64,000 bases of DNA from Fidelibacterota bacterium (lineage in GTDB: Bacteria; Fidelibacterota; Marinisomatia; Marinisomatales; TCS55): positions 91,619 to 155,618 of the forward strand of contig JACNKN010000066.1 in NCBI GenBank assembly GCA_014382015.1. Direction: 5' to 3'. Every line of letters starts with the position of its first letter. Position 1 is the first letter of the stretch. This document shows positions 1-9,915 of this stretch, one piece after another. Under the pieces are notes generated by a model. The model saw nothing but the letters and a program-made list of their open reading frames with translations, searched no databases and was not told where the DNA came from. The translations under genes were made by a program, and so were the position numbers.

Positions 1-2
1 AC

Positions 3-641
3 AAACTTAAAGGGATTTTTCTAACCCATGCCCATATTGGCCACTATACTGGGTTGATACACTTGGGTCGAGAAGTAATGGGTACCAAATCTATTCCAGT
101 TTATTCTATGCCAAAAATGACAAAATATTTAAAGGCCAATGGGCCATGGCGTCAGTTAGTAGAATTAGAAAATATAAAAATTGAACCAATGAAAAACAAT
201 CGGACAGTCAAGCTAAATGATCGATTATCTATAACACCTTTTATTGTTCCTCATCGTGATGAGTACTCCGAGACAGTTGGATATAAAATCGATGGTCCTA
301 ATTTATCACTCATTTTTATTCCGGATATTGACAAATGGGAAAAATGGGATAAAAATATTTTAGATATAGTAAAGAAGAACGACTACGCCCTTTTAGATGG
401 ATCTTTTTATAACAATGCTGAACTGCCCCATCGAGATTTATCTGAAATTCCCCACCCATTTATAATTGAAAGCATGACCAAATTCAAAACACTCTCAACA
501 AATGATAAAGCTAAAATCCATTTTATACATTTGAACCATACAAATCCAGCTCTGATAGAAAATTCTAATGAAACAGTTCAATTAAAACAGAATGGATTTC
601 AAGTGACAAGTCTAAAACAAGTATTTCTACTTTCAGATTAA
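3..641 (+). CDS. MBL-fold metallo-hydrolase, PqqB-like (5' end outside window)
   Basis: The reading frame is open to the left edge, so the N-terminus is missing. The first visible residues read KLKGIFLTHAHIGHYTGL, the HxHxxH metal-binding motif of the metallo-beta-lactamase fold. The usual Asp of HxHxDH is Gly here, as I recall for the PqqB-like branch. Later metal-ligand candidates are VPHRDE, FIPDID, the LLDGSFY segment and HLNHTNP near the C-terminus. The protein is probably a soluble hydrolase; the substrate cannot be read from the sequence. No pqq genes are visible here, so a role in PQQ synthesis is not implied. It converges on the trhP gene with a 4-base overlap of the stop codons. Confidence 0.8.
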   Translation, partial: KLKGIFLTHAHIGHYTGLIHLGREVMGTKSIPVYSMPKMTKYLKANGPWRQLVELENIKIEPMKNNRTVKLNDRLSITPFIVPHRDEYSETVGYKIDGPNLSLIFIPDIDKWEKWDKNILDIVKKNDYALLDGSFYNNAELPHRDLSEIPHPFIIESMTKFKTLSTNDKAKIHFIHLNHTNPALIENSNETVQLKQNGFQVTSLKQVFLLSD

Positions 642-1984
642 CGCATTAATAGGCCTACTTCTTTTTCATTAAGTCCTCGACGAAGAACAGCAAATATCCC
701 CGGGTCCTTTTCTAATGGAAAAGCAGCTCGCCCGCCACCGCCGTGAACCACATTTACCTTTTCACCTTTTTCATTTTGTAATTCTGAGACATGTACAGAC
801 TCTTTCCCTTCCGGATAAAACAATTCAATATCTGTACCTACCTCTAATCGATTTTTAACATCAAACCAAAGTCGACCCGTAGATTGTTCCCATTGGCAAT
901 TCATCCCCAGTGCTTTATGGGATCTCTCCAAGGAACGATTGTCATGATAATTTTCTCCATATTCTTTAGGATTCCTTGCATAAAACCCCGTAGTGTATCC
1001 CCGGTTAGACAGTGCAGTTAAATCATTCAAATTGTTTAAATCAAATGGTTTTCCTTCAACCATATCATCTATAGCCTTTCGATATGAACGCGTGACCATT
1101 GCAGCATAATATTCTGATTTCGTTCTACCCTCTATTTTAAAACTCATGACGCCTGTATCTCGAATATCTTCTAAAAGTTCCACAGCACATAGATCTTTAG
1201 CATTAAATAAATAGGTGCCATTTTCATCTTCTTCCATGGGATATTCTTCCCCGGTTCGTTCCTTCTCTTCAACAAAAAACCCGTCGCCTGGAGAGGCATA
1301 TTGCCCATTTGACGATATGGAATCCTGGTTTTTTTCTGACGCTACCAAAGATTCACCTTTTTGTTTTAAATCATATTCCCACCGGCAGGAATTCGTGCAG
1401 GTTCCTTGGTTTGCATCCCGATGATTCATATAATTACTAATTAAACAACGCCCGGAATAAGCAATACAAATGGCACCATGGACAAAGCATTCCAACTCTA
1501 TTCCTGCAACTTTCTCATGAATTTCAGAAATTTCTTTTAGGCGAAGTTCCCGAGATAAAATAATTCGTTTAACCCCTAAATCTTTCCAAAAATCAACTGT
1601 TGTCCAGTTTGTAGCATTGGCTTGAGTGGACAAATGAACCGGTATGTGTGGAACCCGTTTTATTGCTTGATGAATCAAGCCCGGATCTGCCATAATTAAA
1701 CCATCCGGTTTCCATTCTGCGATTTTTTCCAACTCACGAATAAATCCATCTACTTTTGTATTATGGGCATAAATATTTAAAGTAAGATATACTTTCTTTC
1801 CAAGCGCATGGGCGTATTGAATTCCCTCAATGAGACTTTCTTCTCTAAAATCATTCTCACGGGTTCGTAAGGAAAATCGCGGAACGCCTGCGTAAACGGC
1901 ATCGGCACCATAGGCAAATGCATATTTTAATTTTGTCAGATTACCGGCGGGTGAAAGTAACTCAGGTCTTATTCCCTTTTTCAT
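638..1984 (-). CDS. trhP: U32-family tRNA uridine-34 hydroxylase TrhP (YegQ-like)
   Basis: The 448-residue product has the U32 'peptidase' layout of TrhP/YegQ, which makes 5-hydroxyuridine at tRNA position 34. The N-terminus ELLSPAGN and GADAVYAG are the start of the barrel. The diagnostic segment ECFVHGA...SGRC (about 165-180) is followed by NQGTCTNSCRW (193-201), which places the cysteines typical of the family at 173, 180, 196 and 200. An insertion rich in acidic residues and serine follows (about 205-255). Length matches TrhP rather than the shorter RlhA/UbiU types. It is a single gene, convergent with the metallo-hydrolase and 37 bases downstream of the nagB-like gene. Assignment is by family; a U32 paralogue is the only real alternative. 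Confidence 0.88.
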   Translation of the reverse strand: MKKGIRPELLSPAGNLTKLKYAFAYGADAVYAGVPRFSLRTRENDFREESLIEGIQYAHALGKKVYLTLNIYAHNTKVDGFIRELEKIAEWKPDGLIMADPGLIHQAIKRVPHIPVHLSTQANATNWTTVDFWKDLGVKRIILSRELRLKEISEIHEKVAGIELECFVHGAICIAYSGRCLISNYMNHRDANQGTCTNSCRWEYDLKQKGESLVASEKNQDSISSNGQYASPGDGFFVEEKERTGEEYPMEEDENGTYLFNAKDLCAVELLEDIRDTGVMSFKIEGRTKSEYYAAMVTRSYRKAIDDMVEGKPFDLNNLNDLTALSNRGYTTGFYARNPKEYGENYHDNRSLERSHKALGMNCQWEQSTGRLWFDVKNRLEVGTDIELFYPEGKESVHVSELQNEKGEKVNVVHGGGGRAAFPLEKDPGIFAVLRRGLNEKEVGLLMR

Positions 1985-2021
1985 AGTCTGGAAATTATAA
2001 AAGAAATGGTGTATTTAAGAT

Positions 2022-4325
2022 TTAAACCTGCCCTTCCATAGATTTCTCAAGCCGGCGAGCTTCATTCATAAATTCGCTGGCCGTTAGTTCTTTTAAGAAA
2101 ACCAATCCATGGGTAGCCCTCAAGCGGGGATGATCATTTTGATACCAAAAATCTTTTCCCAATACCATTTCCATTTCTTGATGCTGTTCTACCCATATTT
2201 TCTGGGTTAAATCACAAAAGGGTCCATCCAATTTGTAACTTGGGAAACTGGCATTTTTCTGGCTTAAGTAACAGTTTAAAAATGTATCCCTAAGCATGGC
2301 CATTGAGTTGATAGAAACAGGGACAATAATATCTGCTTCTGCAGGGTCGAATCGATACCATACATTTCTATATCCCCATATCTTCAACTTGGATAAATCG
2401 GTTTCTTTTCCCCATTGCCGCACAGCTTCTGCGATTGCTTGAAGTACTTTATAATGGGTGTCCGGACCGCTCCCTTCCGGATCAAGGGCCAATGAAATCA
2501 CCGTTGGTTCTAGTTCCCGCAATAAATTTAATATGGGTTCTACATCCCGTTTTTGTTCCGGTTCCTCAGTGAAAATATCACCTGAATAAAACCCTAATCG
2601 TAAATGCCGCACATCTTTAACTTGAACCCCATAATGCGCCCACACCAGTTCTTCTTCAAATTCGCGAATCATTCCCTTCAACTTTTGTATTTCAGGTATG
2701 TTTTTCTCTCCATCATAACACCTATCTAAATATGTTAAGATATCTTCAATTTTATGATTGAGTTCTGTTTTATTTTTAATCCCATAGATGTCTGTCAGCG
2801 CACGGACAACGCGATGACTGAGTCCTCTCGATTTCCCTTCTAAATTATTCGCTGCAATCCGATCCAGGTAATGATAAACATCTTTATCCATTTTTAATGC
2901 GAACCCCGTATCAAAAAAGTCGGGATATTCAATCATTTGGATTCTGTTATTTTTAATGAATGATTTCGTTTGAAGGATGACTTCTCTAATATATGCATTT
3001 GTTACGGATGTAAATCCAGATGTCATATTTGCGAAATAATGTTTATTCTTGGGAGAACGAATTAAATGAATAATGTATGGCAAAAACCCCAACATAATAT
3101 CATCATGGTGCGGCCCTGTGTGGAGAAAGGTTTCATTCTCTATAACCGTTAATCCTTTTTCAATTTTTTGTTTAAAATCATCGATAACATTTTGAAGCGT
3201 ATTTTTATCTAACCCGGGAATATTAAATCCATTCGCAGAAATATCAGGAACACGCAGACGAGGTCCAAATGTATTTAACTTTTGGGCTGTTTGAAGAAAC
3301 AAGCGCTGGGTCTTTTCATTAGACCAATCTTCATCATTATATACTCGGGAAATAGAATCACTCAATTGACTGGCAGCCCCCCGTGTTAAATAAAATCGAC
3401 TGCCTTTTAATCGATGAAGTACTGTGGCAGGATATTGGTTATCAGGTTCACATTCTAATGATGATTTAATAATTTTTGCTTTGGCTGCCCCTGCTGCAAT
3501 GATGATTGCGGTCGCATCCTTGTTGGCGGTAATAGTGGATAGCCCAATCGTAATGACCAATCGATTTTTCGAAATCTCAATACCCCCCAAATCGGTGGCT
3601 GCGGCAGCTTGAGTTTCAAAATTAGTCCCCATTAATCTTGTAGTAGAATTATGGTCCGAACCTCGCACATTAAAGGCAATATGTCCATCGGGACCTACGC
3701 CTCCCAGGAAAAACCCAATGCCGCCTTTATCTTCTATATTGTTTTCATAGTCAGAACACCATTGATCAACCATATAGATCGTTTGTTGTTGATCTTCTTC
3801 TTCTTTTGATTCCGGAGCTCGAAACCGAAGGGATAAATCAACGCGGGATTCGGGAAATATTTTATCCAGTGGCTGGCTGTTTTCCGTTGGAATTTCATCA
3901 CAATTAATAAATAAACCCCTATCATAATTCAGCCCGAAGCCCTTTATATAATATTCCTGCACATAGTTATAAAAACTATTATGCTGTTTTGGAGAAATAG
4001 GATAAAATTCATCAATTTGAACAAAATGAATGCCATTTAACTCAGGTTTTTTTTGAATAGTTAAACCATTATCTTTTCTGATTTTTTCTAATTTTTCATC
4101 ATCCCAGTTATGAATGAAATGGTTGGTCCATTTAATAAAATGTTCAGGTGTTTTACCTGTAGGCAGACTAATAACTCCCTCGGGATTATCATTCACCCAT
4201 TCTAAAAACCGAAGTGATGTTAACAATCCTAATTGTGGAAAATTATCAACAACGATATATGGGACTATTGTAGTCGGTGAAGATGTTACACTTCGCTTCA
4301 ATAAAGTAGATTCAACGGCTGACAT
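2022..4325 (-). CDS. nagB: Glucosamine-6-phosphate deaminase fused to PIG-L/LmbE deacetylase domain
   Basis: A two-domain protein of 767 residues. Residues 20-330 are a NagB-type deaminase: LPTGKTPEHF (54-63), DEFY at 105-108 and GVGPDGHIAFN (209-219) carry the phosphate-binding and catalytic residues that convert GlcN-6-P to fructose-6-P and ammonia. From about residue 398 a PIG-L/LmbE zinc deacetylase follows, with GPHHDD at 404-409 and DTHYKV further on. The same fusion is known in Bacteroidetes. It could let one polypeptide deacetylate an N-acetyl sugar and deaminate the product, but that is inference. The first 14 bases overlap the symporter gene, so the two are likely translationally coupled. 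Its place at the end of the wall-recycling cluster fits feeding amino sugar into glycolysis. Confidence 0.87.
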   Translation of the reverse strand: MSAVESTLLKRSVTSSPTTIVPYIVVDNFPQLGLLTSLRFLEWVNDNPEGVISLPTGKTPEHFIKWTNHFIHNWDDEKLEKIRKDNGLTIQKKPELNGIHFVQIDEFYPISPKQHNSFYNYVQEYYIKGFGLNYDRGLFINCDEIPTENSQPLDKIFPESRVDLSLRFRAPESKEEEDQQQTIYMVDQWCSDYENNIEDKGGIGFFLGGVGPDGHIAFNVRGSDHNSTTRLMGTNFETQAAAATDLGGIEISKNRLVITIGLSTITANKDATAIIIAAGAAKAKIIKSSLECEPDNQYPATVLHRLKGSRFYLTRGAASQLSDSISRVYNDEDWSNEKTQRLFLQTAQKLNTFGPRLRVPDISANGFNIPGLDKNTLQNVIDDFKQKIEKGLTVIENETFLHTGPHHDDIMLGFLPYIIHLIRSPKNKHYFANMTSGFTSVTNAYIREVILQTKSFIKNNRIQMIEYPDFFDTGFALKMDKDVYHYLDRIAANNLEGKSRGLSHRVVRALTDIYGIKNKTELNHKIEDILTYLDRCYDGEKNIPEIQKLKGMIREFEEELVWAHYGVQVKDVRHLRLGFYSGDIFTEEPEQKRDVEPILNLLRELEPTVISLALDPEGSGPDTHYKVLQAIAEAVRQWGKETDLSKLKIWGYRNVWYRFDPAEADIIVPVSINSMAMLRDTFLNCYLSQKNASFPSYKLDGPFCDLTQKIWVEQHQEMEMVLGKDFWYQNDHPRLRATHGLVFLKELTASEFMNEARRLEKSMEGQV

Positions 4326-5721
4326 CTGGTCTCAATATCTCCAATATTTTTTCTGTTATAAATACAATAATCAAATTAAAAGAAACGGAAATACCGATAA
4401 ACCACGTCCATGCAATACCATATTCTTTTAGAAGAAATACTATCCCCAAACTGGCAATAAGCCCCATAATTAGACTTGATGAACGAAATATTTTCTTCAT
4501 ACGGCTGAGAAGAAATAAGCCCAGTAAACCACCATAAGTAAACGAGGCAATTTGCAATCCAACAATGACAATGGCAGAATCACTTTCATCAAATAAAAGT
4601 GCAATGGCAATTAAAATCACTCCCCAAATCAAACTGACCCATTGTGATTTTTTAATGGTTTGACCGCCACCCAACCAATCTGTAACTGTAGAAGAAGCTA
4701 AGGAATTAATGGAAGAACTCAGTGTGGACATGGCAGCGGAAAGAACACCCGCTAATAATATACCTTTCAATCCAATCGGTAGATAGTTTACGATAAAAGA
4801 AGTGAATTCACGATCCCGTTCTATCTGTACACCGCCCATTAAAAGATAGATCAGCGACCCTGCCATTAAGAATACACTAAACTGTAGAAATACAAATAAT
4901 CCACTGCCAATCATGGCCTTACGTGCAGCCGTTAAATTCTGAGTTCCTAAAACACGCTGAACCATCATATGATCCACGCCATGAGAAGAGAATGAAAGTA
5001 ATGCACCACCTGCAATTGCGCTGATAAAATAATAAGGATCTTTAATTAAGTTGCCGTTCCAATTAAAAATAGCCAATTTACCTTCACCCTTTAAAGTTGA
5101 TAACGCCTCAAATAAAGATTGATCCAAAAGGTTTATTACAATAATTATGGATGCAATTCCGCCAAATAAATAAAGAATGAATTGAATACTATCCACCCAT
5201 ACAACAGTTCGAATTCCACCATAAAGTGTATAAATAAGTGTAACAACGCCAATCATAATGACGGCCATTGGCAAGGACCATCCCGTGATAACTTGTACCA
5301 CAACTGCCGTGGCCAAAAATCGCACACCATCAGCTAGTATGCGCGTGATTAAAAATACACCTGAAGCTACTTTTTGTATATCCGGGCCAAATTTTTGTCC
5401 AATAATTTCATAGATTGATGTGATTCCTGATTTGAAATATTGGGGCAATAAAATTAGACTCACTATAATTCGACCCAAGATATAGCCTATGGCGAGTTGA
5501 AGGAAAAACCAGTCACCTCTGTATGCTAACCCTGGGACACTGATAAAGGTAAGAACTGAAGTTTCCGTTGCCACAATAGAAAGCATGGCTACGGGCCAGG
5601 GCAGATTCCTGCCACCTAAAAAGTAATCTGCCGATGATTTGTTATATCGACTCTGCCAGATACCGTAGAGTGAAAAGCCCGCCAAGAAAATGAATATAAT
5701 TGTTAAGTCAACCCAATGCAT
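4312..5721 (-). CDS. Sodium:solute symporter (SSS family)
   Basis: A 469-residue integral membrane protein with about 12-13 hydrophobic helices. It starts HWVDLTIIFIFLAGFSLYGI and contains SADYFLGGRNLPWPVAM, the SSS family hallmark at helix 1-2, then the sodium-site region ATETSVLTFISVPGLAY. The closest type is the sugar, sialic acid or muropeptide-related symporters of Bacteroidetes. Substrate is inferred from context only: it sits between a DUF1460 cell-wall amidase-like gene (4 bases away) and the GlcN-6-P deaminase, so an amino-sugar or muropeptide product is likely. Transcription is with the neighbours on the minus strand. Confidence 0.85.
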   Translation of the reverse strand: MHWVDLTIIFIFLAGFSLYGIWQSRYNKSSADYFLGGRNLPWPVAMLSIVATETSVLTFISVPGLAYRGDWFFLQLAIGYILGRIIVSLILLPQYFKSGITSIYEIIGQKFGPDIQKVASGVFLITRILADGVRFLATAVVVQVITGWSLPMAVIMIGVVTLIYTLYGGIRTVVWVDSIQFILYLFGGIASIIIVINLLDQSLFEALSTLKGEGKLAIFNWNGNLIKDPYYFISAIAGGALLSFSSHGVDHMMVQRVLGTQNLTAARKAMIGSGLFVFLQFSVFLMAGSLIYLLMGGVQIERDREFTSFIVNYLPIGLKGILLAGVLSAAMSTLSSSINSLASSTVTDWLGGGQTIKKSQWVSLIWGVILIAIALLFDESDSAIVIVGLQIASFTYGGLLGLFLLSRMKKIFRSSSLIMGLIASLGIVFLLKEYGIAWTWFIGISVSFNLIIVFITEKILEILRPDVSR

Positions 5722-5725
5722 AAAC

Positions 5726-6568
5726 CTACGCCTTCATTGGATGAAATGAATAAAATAATACACCATCGAACAAGGGTCCATTTTCTCTAAAATAATAATC
5801 CATAAAATCCATATTAACTGTTTTTTCATATTCAGACGAAGCATGAATAATATTTTTTTGATCAATAATCATCCCTTCGTGTGCCACGACTAATCCCATT
5901 TTAAAATAGGATTTTTTGACAAATGCAACTCCCGCAACATGGGGTAATTTTTGAAGGATTTCCTGAGTGATATTTTTACTGGGAATAAATTGAATTGACG
6001 TTGTTTTCTCCCATCCAAGATCGAGAAACTCTTTTCCATCTTCCTTTCGGTTCAATATAATTTCAACAGATTCCAGTTCTTCAACGCCAATCAACTCGTT
6101 CGTAATATTAACCGTAGAAGGATTTTCTTGAATCCGATCTGATGTATAATGCCACCTTGTTTTATAAGAAGGATTCTCATCCTTATAATGTATGGTAATC
6201 ATGGATTCTTTTGCTTCATCCCATGATCTGCTTTGAGAAAAGGCCAGGCTTGTGAGAATGTGGGCCGTACAATCAGAAACATCCAGGCGAATGATTGGAT
6301 CAGGATCTGGTGCGACTTCTTCACCCAATTTAAAAATTTCATATGGCTTTCCCACTTGCCAAAATGCAAATGCTTTGAGTCTATCATGAAAATCTGGATA
6401 CTTTTTGTGGAATTTTGGTAAAATCTTGGTGATTTGATCTTGAGATAAGGTCCAAGGTTTTGGCAATGTGTTTACCCAATCGTTTGGTTTGCTACAACCC
6501 ATAGAAAGGAATAAGGAAGAAGGAATAAGGAAGAAAACGATAAACTGATGAATAAATCTATTTTTCAT
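5726..6568 (-). CDS. DUF1460 (N-acetylmuramoyl-L-alanine amidase-like) lipoprotein
   Basis: The 280-residue product begins with a hydrophobic signal ending LSMGC, a lipobox-like site with Cys25. The body resembles DUF1460 proteins, NlpC/P60-related enzymes that cut muropeptides. The expected nucleophile lies in RLDVSDC (Cys100) and a histidine in GLVVAHEGMII, followed by NIIHASS. It is probably exported to the periplasm and anchored in a membrane. Its ATG overlaps the terminal TGA of the extended upstream frame as ATGA (6565-6568), so it was coupled to the four-helix-bundle gene. With the symporter 4 bases downstream, it fits cleavage of wall peptides before uptake. The exact bond cut is not deducible. 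Confidence 0.72.
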   Translation of the reverse strand: MKNRFIHQFIVFFLIPSSLFLSMGCSKPNDWVNTLPKPWTLSQDQITKILPKFHKKYPDFHDRLKAFAFWQVGKPYEIFKLGEEVAPDPDPIIRLDVSDCTAHILTSLAFSQSRSWDEAKESMITIHYKDENPSYKTRWHYTSDRIQENPSTVNITNELIGVEELESVEIILNRKEDGKEFLDLGWEKTTSIQFIPSKNITQEILQKLPHVAGVAFVKKSYFKMGLVVAHEGMIIDQKNIIHASSEYEKTVNMDFMDYYFRENGPLFDGVLFYSFHPMKA

Positions 6569-6918
6569 TTTTTCTCGCCGTAATCCTCATTTTTAGCTAA
6601 AATCTTGGTAATTTCGTTTCCTTCATCCATTAGGGGTTTAACTTTATCTTCTTCCAGTCATTTATCCGCAATAATAAATTCCATCCACAATACAGATTCG
6701 TCAGCTTCCTCCAGTGAAATCCTGATTTTTGCTATAAATGTTTTATGGGATTGAGCCAATTGGGACGCACGGTAATTTGCAGCAACTGGAGTACTGCTTC
6801 TTATCAATTGCCCTCCAAAATGACGACCTTCGTAAGAATTTGGAAGTGCTTTAGATAACTTGATACAACGTAAGGCAAATTTCCACGTCCTTTTTTTCAT
6901 ATCATCTTTTTTCCCCAT
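6565..6918 (-). pseudogene. Four-helix bundle (S23/IVS-type) protein interrupted by an in-frame TGA
   Basis: The open part (6658-6918) encodes 86 residues of an S23-type four-helix bundle: KFALRCIKLSKALP, GGQLIRSSTPVAANYRAS and ISLEEADESVLWMEF. A TGA at 6658-6660 stops it at codon 87. The same frame then continues LEEDKVKPLMDEGNEITKI to a second TGA at 6565. The continuation matches the last helix of the family, which is normally about 115-120 residues, and restores an ATGA overlap with the next gene. So one nonsense codon splits an otherwise intact gene. TGG (Trp) one base away would repair it. I see no SECIS-like hairpin after this TGA. A sequencing error is possible. Confidence 0.75.
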
Positions 6919-6948
6919 GAAAAGTCCCTATGCCTTCTTCCTTCTCAA

Positions 6949-9861
6949 TCACCATTCCCGTCTCCATTCCAAATTCGGATTTCTATCCCTAATCCCAACT
7001 GCTTCGTAAACGGCAGAATGAATCCGCTGTCGCCAATCAAAATATTTTGGATTCTTGTAAGATCGATTGGGATGAACGGCATTGGTCAGCAAGACAACAA
7101 ACATATCATTCTCAGGATCAATCCACAATGAGGTACCCGTATACCCGGTATGACCAAAGCTAATATTAGGTAAATAAACACCGCCGGAGGCTATTCCTGA
7201 CGGACTGTCCCATCCAATACACCGAGAGCTACCTTCTACTACATTGGCCCGGGTTGTAAAATTTTTAACTGTTTCCTCTTTAATAATTCTTTTCCATCCA
7301 TACTTACCGCCATTCAGTAGCATCTGAGAAAAAATAGCCACATCACTAGCGGTGGAAAATAATCCTGCATGGCCAGCTACTCCCCCAATGCTGTGGGCAT
7401 TTTCATCATGCACTTCACCATGAATTTGTCCTGTTCTATATCCATCTACAACTTCTGTAGGGACAATTCTATGCATTTTTTCATTAGGTGGATTGAAAAA
7501 TGTTGTATTCATTCCCAAAGGATTAAAAATGAGTGAATCCACCAACTTATCTAATGAGATGCCGCTTACTTTTTCCAACAGTTTCCCCAATGTAATTAAT
7601 CCCACATCAGAGTAGACCGTTTTTTCAGCAATTCCAATTTCAGGTTCTGTATTAAATACAGAATCCAGACGAACTTCAGATGAACTATCAATCAAATAAT
7701 ACTGTTTAAATGGGGGTAATCCTGCTGTATGAGTCAACAAATTCTTGACGGTAATTTCGCTCTTCTGTTTATAATATTTTGGTTGTTTTCCTTTAAACTC
7801 CGGAAGATAGGTTACCACCTTTTCATCCAGAGATAGCTTTTTCTGGTCCACCAATTTCATGACGGCAGATGTTGTGGCGATGACTTTTGTGATAGATGCT
7901 AAATCAAAAATATCTGACTTTCGAGTGCTGCGCTTTTTATTGTAAGTATGATACCCCACTGCATCGTGTAAAAATATTTTTCCACCCTTCCCTGCGATTA
8001 ATACACCACCGGGCCAGGCTGAATCAGCCACCGCTTGATTTAACAATAAGTTGACTGAATCTGTATTAACTGAAATTTCTGAAGGCCGAATGCGCTGTAG
8101 TGTGGTCCCCGGTTTCCATCTTGATGTTCCAATTGGCCATTTTTGTGCTTTAACAATAATGCCCGAACCATTTTTCGCAACACCCGGTATGGTCACGGGC
8201 AAAATCCCCGTAATATCAGCTTTCCCTTGTATGGCATTTGCCGCTGCGGTCTGGAGGATACCACTACTTTTGTAGGCACAAATATATACAGGTGCATTTG
8301 GGAAATCCTGAATGAGGTATGGACTGCCAAAACTGGTGATGATTACTTTTTCACACTTTTCAATGAGTTGATTGACAAACTGTGATTCAACTTCTGGTAG
8401 AAATATTTCATCTTTATGCTCAGTGGGATTTGCAAATGCATTGAGAAAAACCAATCCATCATTTGGGATTTGGTTCAAAATATGATTGGCCACAATTGCA
8501 CTATCTGATTTATCAATCTGAAAAGAAACGACCTTTCGTCCATTAGATTTTAGTTTTTTTGTAAAACTGCTTTCTGAATGGTTATGCTCACCATCGTATA
8601 AATCCACAACATAAAGTACGTCGTTTACATCTGGGCTAAGTGGTAGAATATTCTCCTCATTTTTTACCAAAGTAATGGCACGCATTGCCATTTCATTGGC
8701 CATTTTAAAATTCGCAGACCGGCCCATTGATCGGTGGGTATCATCCATAGAAATCAATTTATTTTGATGTAATCCCAACCGTTCCTTCATTTTGAGTACT
8801 TTTAATGCAGATTCATTAATTCGGTTTTCAGAAATAATACCCTCCATCACCGCTTTTTCAATAGTATCTATAGATTTTTTCAAATCCATATTTTGAATAA
8901 TTATATCTGATCCTGCTTTCACTGTTTCTATCAATGCATAGTCACTGGAGTAACTTTTTACTATACCGCCCATTCGCATGGCATCCGTAATAATAACACC
9001 TTTAAACCCCATGCGATTTCGAAGAATATCCTGCATCCAGAATGAGGATAAAGTTGCAGGATCTTCAGCATTGGGTTGATAGTCAGGGGCATTCACATGG
9101 GCAATCATTACGGCATCAACCCCTGCATCTATGGCTCGCTGAAATGGTGGCAACTCAACAGTCCATAACCTAGATGAATCACTGGGGATTTGAGCTAGAG
9201 AAGAATGGGAATCAGTCTCCGTATCTCCATGCCCAGGGAAGTGCTTTGCTGTGGCTAACATTCCATTATCATGAAGCCCTTGAATAAATTCAACAGAATA
9301 TCGATTGACCGAATCGGGATTTTCGCCAAAAGATCGGGTGTTGATAATTGGATTCTTAGGATTATTATTCACATCCACGACTGGAGATAGATTGAAATGA
9401 ATCCCCACTGCGCGAGATTCCTCTGCAGAAATTCGTCCCGCTTCATAGGCATATTTTGAATCTCCCGTGGCAGCGATCGCCATCATGGGCGGCAGCGTAA
9501 CTGCTCCGGGATAGCGACGGCCCAACCCGGACTCAATATCTGCATCTACCAAAATCGGCACCTTAGATTTGGATTGCATTTCATTGAGCATAGTCAAAGC
9601 ACTTCCTGCATCCCCAAACCAGATATGGAGCACACCAATACCATCTGTGGCAATATGCTTTTGTACTTCCCGCCACTTTGCACTTTCATAATTCATAAAT
9701 CGCATATTCACACCAACCACCATCATTTGGGCAATTTTTTCACGAAGCGTGAGTTTTTTGAGGGTGGATTCTGCCCAGGGTTTTTTTGATGTAAACTGGC
9801 CCGGGCCTGCACAAGCAGAAAATAAGAGGGCGAAACAAATTATAATTTTTCGAATAATCAT
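6949..9861 (-). CDS. GH3 beta-N-acetylhexosaminidase fused to a serine beta-lactamase-type domain, lipoprotein
   Basis: A 970-residue lipoprotein with lipobox FSAC (Cys17). Residues about 30-370 are a NagZ-like family 3 glycosidase: KHFPGHGD...D.H at 206-219 is the signature with the catalytic Asp/His dyad, and TDAM (Asp293) is the likely nucleophile. Residues 370-590 form the second GH3-type region. From about 600 a class C beta-lactamase/esterase-like domain follows, with SITK (656-659), YSD (750-752) and HTG (904-906). This fusion is known in Bacteroidetes. It probably removes GlcNAc from muropeptides or glycan at the cell surface or periplasm; the C-terminal domain may act on peptide or ester bonds. 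It is 30 bases upstream of the four-helix-bundle gene and divergent from the second GH3 gene. Confidence 0.9.
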   Translation of the reverse strand: MIIRKIIICFALLFSACAGPGQFTSKKPWAESTLKKLTLREKIAQMMVVGVNMRFMNYESAKWREVQKHIATDGIGVLHIWFGDAGSALTMLNEMQSKSKVPILVDADIESGLGRRYPGAVTLPPMMAIAATGDSKYAYEAGRISAEESRAVGIHFNLSPVVDVNNNPKNPIINTRSFGENPDSVNRYSVEFIQGLHDNGMLATAKHFPGHGDTETDSHSSLAQIPSDSSRLWTVELPPFQRAIDAGVDAVMIAHVNAPDYQPNAEDPATLSSFWMQDILRNRMGFKGVIITDAMRMGGIVKSYSSDYALIETVKAGSDIIIQNMDLKKSIDTIEKAVMEGIISENRINESALKVLKMKERLGLHQNKLISMDDTHRSMGRSANFKMANEMAMRAITLVKNEENILPLSPDVNDVLYVVDLYDGEHNHSESSFTKKLKSNGRKVVSFQIDKSDSAIVANHILNQIPNDGLVFLNAFANPTEHKDEIFLPEVESQFVNQLIEKCEKVIITSFGSPYLIQDFPNAPVYICAYKSSGILQTAAANAIQGKADITGILPVTIPGVAKNGSGIIVKAQKWPIGTSRWKPGTTLQRIRPSEISVNTDSVNLLLNQAVADSAWPGGVLIAGKGGKIFLHDAVGYHTYNKKRSTRKSDIFDLASITKVIATTSAVMKLVDQKKLSLDEKVVTYLPEFKGKQPKYYKQKSEITVKNLLTHTAGLPPFKQYYLIDSSSEVRLDSVFNTEPEIGIAEKTVYSDVGLITLGKLLEKVSGISLDKLVDSLIFNPLGMNTTFFNPPNEKMHRIVPTEVVDGYRTGQIHGEVHDENAHSIGGVAGHAGLFSTASDVAIFSQMLLNGGKYGWKRIIKEETVKNFTTRANVVEGSSRCIGWDSPSGIASGGVYLPNISFGHTGYTGTSLWIDPENDMFVVLLTNAVHPNRSYKNPKYFDWRQRIHSAVYEAVGIRDRNPNLEWRREW

Positions 9862-9915
9862 AGCATAAAAATTAACTGAACTTCGCCCATAAGTCTTTAA
9901 CTTTTATTTCTATAA

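Noticed and set aside
6658..6660. Second in-frame TGA as a sign of a reassigned genetic code or selenocysteine
   Set aside because: TGA ends several complete genes here (for example DUF302 at 44805) and Trp is coded by TGG throughout, so UGA is a normal stop. No SECIS-like hairpin follows 6658 and the family has no Cys there.
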